A stretch of 64,000 nt of DNA from Arion vulgaris (lineage: Eukaryota; Mollusca; Gastropoda; Stylommatophora; Arionidae). A program made the position numbers and the translations under genes. Numbering within the stretch: position 1 is the first letter of the stretch; every line of letters begins with the position of its first letter. Location: contig CM036767.1 of assembly GCA_020796225.1 (NCBI GenBank), positions 15,220,427-15,284,426 on the forward strand, written 5' to 3'. The notes beneath the pieces were generated by a model. The model was not told the DNA's origin, did no database searches, and was given only the letters and a program-made list of their open reading frames with translations. Below, one piece after another: positions 59,485 to 64,000 of this stretch.

Positions 59485-60085
59485 GAAGTAACGAATATGA
59501 TCAACAAATAAACATGGTACAGGTATTAAGAGCTTCCGAAAAAACAAATAGACAAACACGGGACTCGAACCACTTACCCTAGTCCTTACGACACTGATCG
59601 CCTAGCCTAGCAATACGAGCGTTTTTACGTACACAACCAATGAGCCATTCTAATAAAAATGACTCACGGGACAGTGTCTTTCTCAAACGCTCGTTATTTA
59701 ACTAGACACAGAACAATCAGGTAGGGTTCGTTCCAACAATGTCAGCACAAACACATGCTATAAGCATATTGTGCTTGTATATATTTGAGACGAGACAATA
59801 TCATACATACACACATGTATACACATATAACAAACATGCATACATCATTCAAAGTAGCTTCAAATTTATTATAAGATGAACACACGGAGTTTTTAAGACA
59901 CTCCCAGTGAGTCATTTTTTTAGAATGGCTCATTGGTTGTGTACGTAAAAGCGCTCGTACTACTAGGCTAGGCGATTGGTGTCGTAATGACTAGGGTAAG
60001 TGGTTCGAGTCCCGTGTTTGTCTATTTGTTTTTTCGGAAGTTCTTAATACCTGTACCATGTTTATTTGTTGATCACCTCCTTTTA
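59485..60085. mobile_element. inverted pair of family J tRNA-like SINEs
   Basis: 59,485-59,690 (reverse) and 59,895-60,085 (forward) are complementary. The forward copy has CTAGGCGATTGGTGTCGTAA, GTGGTTCGAGTCCCG (B box) and TTTTTTCGGAAGTTCTTAAT, ending ACCATGTTTATTTGTTGATC. The spacer of about 200 bp includes ACACATGTATACACATAT. Confidence 0.85.
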
Positions 60086-60329
60086 AATACATTTATTTAC
60101 AATACAGCCCCAATTAATTATATATGAAAATAGACAGGAATTAATTATTTGTGTGTTACAATAGTAAACAATGTCTGCAAATTAACATTTTAATAAACAG
60201 GAAGAGGTTTCCTTTGCCTTGAACAAGACGCGCCATCATTAGCATCATCAGTACATTTGCGTTTCAATTTCAGTCAGGAATCCAATATGAAACTGAGCCA
60301 AAATGTTTTGTAGCAAAATCCAATGTACG

Positions 60330-60565
60330 TCACCTGTCAACCACTCTGTGTGATTTGTATGTGATCTGAGCATAAGAGCAATTGTACGTTGTACCAGTTA
60401 TGCGCCTACAAGTAGACCTGCACATCCAATTTCTGCAACACCTTTTATTTACTAGGGTAGCTTTCCTAGGTCCTACATCCGTCGCTTCTTACGGCATGCC
60501 TTGTAGGTCGTAGTTATACTATTCTTTGCTTACCTTGCGGGTCCAGGCACCCCACGGGCGAATCA
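60330..60565 (-). mobile_element. SINE-A
   Basis: TACGTCACCTGTCAACCACT, TACAAGTAGACCTGCACATC, GTCGCTTCTTACGGCATGCC, CACCCCACGGGCG. Confidence 0.9.
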
Positions 60566-60811
60566 AACGGTATATTTATGTCTCTAGGACCACCACTTAA
60601 ATGACATATTAACCGGAAGGAAAAAGTAAACGGAAGCGGCTGTTTCCGTGCCATAAAGTGTCGAGAAGATCCGTTAAACCTGATATCCACTATTTACATC
60701 ACGTGTGTTACCGTTGGACGTGTTAAGTGGTTCAGAGATAGGACGAAGGATGTCAAGCGGAAGCTCACTATTCACCAAATGACTTGTTTTGTTTTGCTTG
60801 TTATGTAGAAC

Positions 60812-60890
60812 ATTAAAGCCTCTTTAGTCGAGGCACACCACTTTCAACCTAAGGACGGGCCTTTTATTGGTTATACCAGAACGTGTAGGT
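60812..60890 (-). repeat. dispersed repeat, inverted relative of 15,187-15,265
   Basis: ATTAAAGCCTCTTTAGTCGA, CACCACTTTCAACCTAAGGA and CTTTTATTGGTTAT. Confidence 0.75.
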
Positions 60891-60909
60891 CAACAAACAT
60901 AATAATAAT

Positions 60910-61390
60910 AATTCCCCTCGTACCGTTGTACGTTACATAGGGCCTGCTATCAATTTCTCCATACCGCTCTATCCTGGGCAACTCTCTCAATCTTATCCAT
61001 GGAACTGAGACCGATATTTCTTGCCTCTCTCAGCAAAGTTCGTTTCAGGGTCTCATTGTGTCGTCCTCTCTTTCTTGAACCCTTTGCATCCCACTTCAAT
61101 GCCTGCTTTGATATTCGTTGATCATTCCTCCTCAAGGTGTGCCCAACATATCTCAATCTTCTCCTTCTTATAACAGTTGTCACTAGTGCTTGACCAGACA
61201 TGTCTCTGATTTCATCACTTCTCCTGAATTCGTTCCATTTTATATTCATTATTTTTCGCAGACATCTATTTTCAAATGCATTCAACTTACTTTCTGTATC
61301 TTTAGTCATTTTCCAACTCTCGCTGGCATATGTTAGGATTGATACAACATTTGAATTGAAAATTCGTAATTTAGTAAACATGAACAATAC
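60910..61390 (-). mobile_element. endonuclease-RT LINE, C-terminus and 3' end
   Basis: A 145-codon minus frame reads FTKLRIFNSNVVSILTYASE, WKMTKDTESKLNAFENRCLR, IMNIKWNEFRRSDEIRDMSG and RRRRLRYVGHTLRRNDQRIS, ending RVAQDRAVWRN. Its 3' terminus contains CCGTTGTACGTTACATAGGG. It is the most intact copy of the family that seeded the 24.1-kb and 37.0-kb arrays. Confidence 0.9.
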
Positions 61391-61544
61391 GAATTAACTC
61401 CTTTAGGAGAATCCAGGAAAAAAAATTACCAAAGAGCTATGCACCTTTCTATATTTTTATCTCAATATCTTCCCTTCGTTTCTTCTCAGTGTTTAGTGAT
61501 TGCAATAATAACTGGTCGGCTAGTGATCTGTAAACATCATCATC

Positions 61545-61730
61545 ATCAAGGTGCGTGTCTTATATAGGACGTTGCTCTCTTTGCAGCACATTTGAAATTC
61601 ACTCTGTCTCTAGCCAGTTCACCCACTTCGTCGATGGTCATGTTCATGGTTTCTTTAATATCTTGTAGTCATCTTCGTCTTGGTCTACCTTTGCCTCTGC
61701 GTCCTGGGGCCCTGCCCTCCAATAGTGTAG
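61545..61730 (-). mobile_element. LINE C-terminal fragment, inverted to 62,145-62,545
   Basis: CACTCTGTCTCTAGCCAGTT, TTCGTCGATGGTCATGTTCA and GGCCCTGCCCTCC are the reverse of the end of the 62-kb copy. Confidence 0.75.
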
Positions 61731-62144
61731 GCCTACACAATGTTAAGTGACAAGTTGGGAGACAAGAGGGTATTTAGATGTTGCTTCACATTTTAAGCAA
61801 TTACATAGCATGAAGTGAAGTCATAGTCCGCTTAAAATTAAACTTTTCAGTCCGTCCTAATTTTCCCATGTTCAGAAGTCCAAATTGAAAGTTGAGTTGT
61901 CTCCAATGACTCTTAGTGCTTTATTTTTTCCAATCCAGCAGTCATCTGAGCGTTTGACCTTCAACTTCAGACCATGGTGACTCTTAGTGTAAGGCCACTA
62001 AAACTCGGTTTTGTACGAAATCCTTTTTATGAATAAAATTTGGTACTATAACAAATCAGGAAGTTAAACACTATGAAGAACATGTGACAAAGCACCTGCA
62101 AAATTTTAACATTAAAAATACCGAGAACATGCATTTTTTCAGTG

Positions 62145-62550
62145 GCTTCTTATGGTTGTGAATCATTGACCCTTACACAAACAAAAGAACGAAAATCCAG
62201 TCCTTCGAAAAAATGCTACAGAAAGATCCTACGAATACCATGGACAGAAAAAGGAAGAACACTGGTGTCCTGAAAGAAGTGAATGTTAAAGACAACTGGT
62301 TGATAAACAATATACTATACAGAAAGATTAGATACTTTGGTTACATCAAGCGTCACGATGGTCTGGAGAGAACAATATTAGAGGTCAGGGTCCCAGGATG
62401 CAGAGGCAGACCAAGAAGAAGATGGTTACAAGATATTAAAGAAACCATGAATATGACCATCGACGAAGTGGGTGAACTAACTAGAGACAGAGTGAATTTC
62501 AGATGCGCTGCAAAGAGAGATATCCTATAAAGGATATTCACCTTGATGAG
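62145..62550 (+). mobile_element. LINE C-terminal fragment
   Basis: Reads KNTGVLKEVNVKDNWLINNI, LYRKIRYFGYIKRHDGLERT, CRGRPRRRWLQDIKETMNMT and GELTRDRVNFRCAAKRDIL. Confidence 0.85.
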
Positions 62551-62624
62551 CTATAAAAAAACCTGTTGCAACTTCCTTAAGTCAATTATGTTTTCTCTAA
62601 TCCTGTTTTGCCTCACAATGTCAG

Positions 62625-62725
62625 GATCAAAAGTTTTAAAGCCGAAGGATTGGCTTCATTGCACCGGACTTTACCCCATATGGCTCGGTTCCTCTCTACA
62701 GAAATAGAACGCCATCTGTCACTTC
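62625..62725 (-). mobile_element. SINE-C 3' fragment
   Basis: TAAAGCCGAAGGATTGGCTT and CCCCATATGGCTCGGTTCCT; joined to a LINE fragment (about 62,730-62,900) reading reverse. Confidence 0.75.
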
Positions 62726-62929
62726 CGAAACTTAACTCCCACGACAGCAGTCCTGAAAAACTCTCTATTCTGTGCAAGTTAACCGGCGTCAGCAGCAGTC
62801 ATTCTCAGATTGTCAGTGACATCTTGCACCCATCGTCTTCTAGGTCTTCCTCTCATTCTTCTTCCAAGCATCATTCCCTAAAAAATTATCTTCTCTAGGC
62901 GCTCATGTCTTTTACTGTTGATGAATACC

Positions 62930-62947
62930 ATATATATATATATATAA
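62930..62947. repeat. (AT)n microsatellite
   Basis: TATATATATATATA run. Confidence 0.8.
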
Positions 62948-63084
62948 CTATTTATATCTACGATACAAAATTAGAATGGGTAGTGCAAAGCGAAGAGAAT
63001 GTGCTTTAAAAACTATTATAACTGTTGGTTGTGCGATTGACCACCTCTGTAATGGTTGTGGGTATGGATTGGTTTTTTGGTTTT

Positions 63085-63290
63085 CTTTTTTTTCGATCCA
63101 GAAGCACTTGAGCTGAAAGCTCTTCGGCTCGGTGTCATGGACATCGTAACGCTTCGGTTCGGTGCCACGAACACCGTAAATCTGGGGAACATGTAGCTTT
63201 TCTGCCAGTTCGCGGAGTTGAACCCGCACTTACAGAGGACTTGTCACCCGTAGTCCAACGCGCTACGAACACGCTGGGCACGCGGGCAAT
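63085..63290 (-). mobile_element. SINE-D
   Basis: TTCGATCCAGAAGCACTTGA, GGTGCCACGAACACCGTAAA, TTGAACCCGCACTTACAGAG, CGCTACGAACACGCTGGGCA. Confidence 0.93.
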
Positions 63291-63374
63291 GGATTAGGTT
63301 AAAATAAGTACCGTAAAAGAACTGATATAATTTATGTTAATACTGCACATAAAGGAAACAATCTTGTGAAGGGT

Positions 63375-63822
63375 CTCCATGACGTAGAGGCTAGGTGCTC
63401 ACCTCTCGTGTCAAAGGTACTCGTTTCGCTCCCTCGTGGCGTCATCAGGATATTTTTCCAGAGATCCCTAATCTCAGTGTAGGTGAGATCGAGTTCCTAG
63501 TCCTATCGGAGAAGGACAATAAAACGTAGGCCCCTTGTTGAAGTTGAGCACGTAAAAGAACTTTTGGTAGTTTAAAATCGAGAAGAGCAGGCTGGAAAGC
63601 CGCTGCCCGAGCCAAATTCATTAGATAAGATTAAAAATAAAATTCCTACAAAAACATCTTCACCGTCTTCAAAAATACATCGGACACTCGCCGGTTATAT
63701 GGTGTTCGTGCACTGTCGCTGAGATCTTCCTGTGTAAGAAAGAGATCGGAGCACACATGGCTACTCACCGAAGTGCGATGATGATGGTTCTATCAATCAA
63801 CCAATCAATCAGTTAATATATC
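63375..63822 (+). mobile_element. SINE-F, full length
   Basis: GGTCTCCATGACGTAGAGGC head, GCTCCCTCGTGGCG, CTAGTCCTATCGGAGAAGGA, GGCTGGAAAGCCGCTGCCCG, tail module GTGTAAGAAAGAGATCGGAG and CAATCAACCAATCAATCAGT. Confidence 0.92.
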
Positions 63823-63854
63823 TTGTGATAATGATATGATTTATGTTAAAACTG

Positions 63855-64000
63855 CACCCATATGGTGCCGGGCCCGAAGGAAGCAAATAATAATACCACT
63901 GCGACGTACAAGGCATGTCGTAAGAGACGACTGATGTAGAATATAGAGAAGCTACCCTAGTAAATAAAAAGCATCGCAGAAATTGAATGTGTTGGCCTAC
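63855..64000 (+). mobile_element. SINE-A, cut by window end
   Basis: CCCATATGGTGCCGGGCCCG, CATGTCGTAAGAGACGACTG, CTAGTAAATAAAAAGCATCG and TTGGCCTAC at the edge. Confidence 0.9.

Overview
This is animal (metazoan) nuclear DNA. It has spliced genes with GT-AG introns, no bacterial-style operons, and a very dense load of transposons, SINEs and minisatellites. Two conserved animal genes are present, both only as their 3' parts, and they converge. On the + strand are the last three exons of a netrin (10,329-21,673), ending in the C-terminal NTR (C345C) domain. On the - strand are the last three exons of a fascin (46,508 down to 40,744), covering most of the third and all of the fourth beta-trefoil. 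Their 5' exons must lie outside the window. The repeat landscape, plus an element I recognise from memory as SPIN-like (hAT), suggests a mollusc and possibly a gastropod; that assignment is an inference.

Layout. 0-9 kb: a terminal minisatellite, LINE and SINE copies, and a three-level nest (LINE reverse transcriptase interrupted by a foldback element, itself interrupted by a hAT transposon). 9-21.7 kb: netrin 3' end, whose 10-kb last intron holds SINEs, two mariner-like MITEs, a Helitron helicase remnant, another foldback and several minisatellites. 21.7-40.7 kb: intergenic, made of LINE tails, SINEs and large minisatellites (22.4-23.7, 29.5-30.0, 30.4-31.3, 37.0-37.5, 39.4-39.8, 40.2-40.7 kb). 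40.7-46.5 kb: fascin 3' end, with a nested SPIN-like element and MITE in one intron. 46.5-64 kb: probably fascin 5' intron or upstream DNA, all repeats, containing a second copy of the short netrin linker exon and its flanks (54.3-58.05 kb).

Repeat families, named here for reference. SINE-A and SINE-B share a core and end in GAAGAAG-type tails. SINE-C, D, E and F have tRNA-like heads with a B box. MITE-H is a short hAT-type palindromic MITE with 8-bp target duplications. Foldback elements carry a conserved motif resembling a hammerhead ribozyme core. LINE fragments are nearly all C-terminal or 3' ends of two groups: one with an RNase H domain and a Cys/His tail (jockey-like), one with the GRPRxRW C-terminus typical of endonuclease-reverse transcriptase elements.

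The strongest general pattern is that many minisatellites are amplifications of a piece of a transposable element still visible on both flanks or one flank. No intact autonomous element, CRISPR array, rRNA gene or bona fide tRNA gene was seen.
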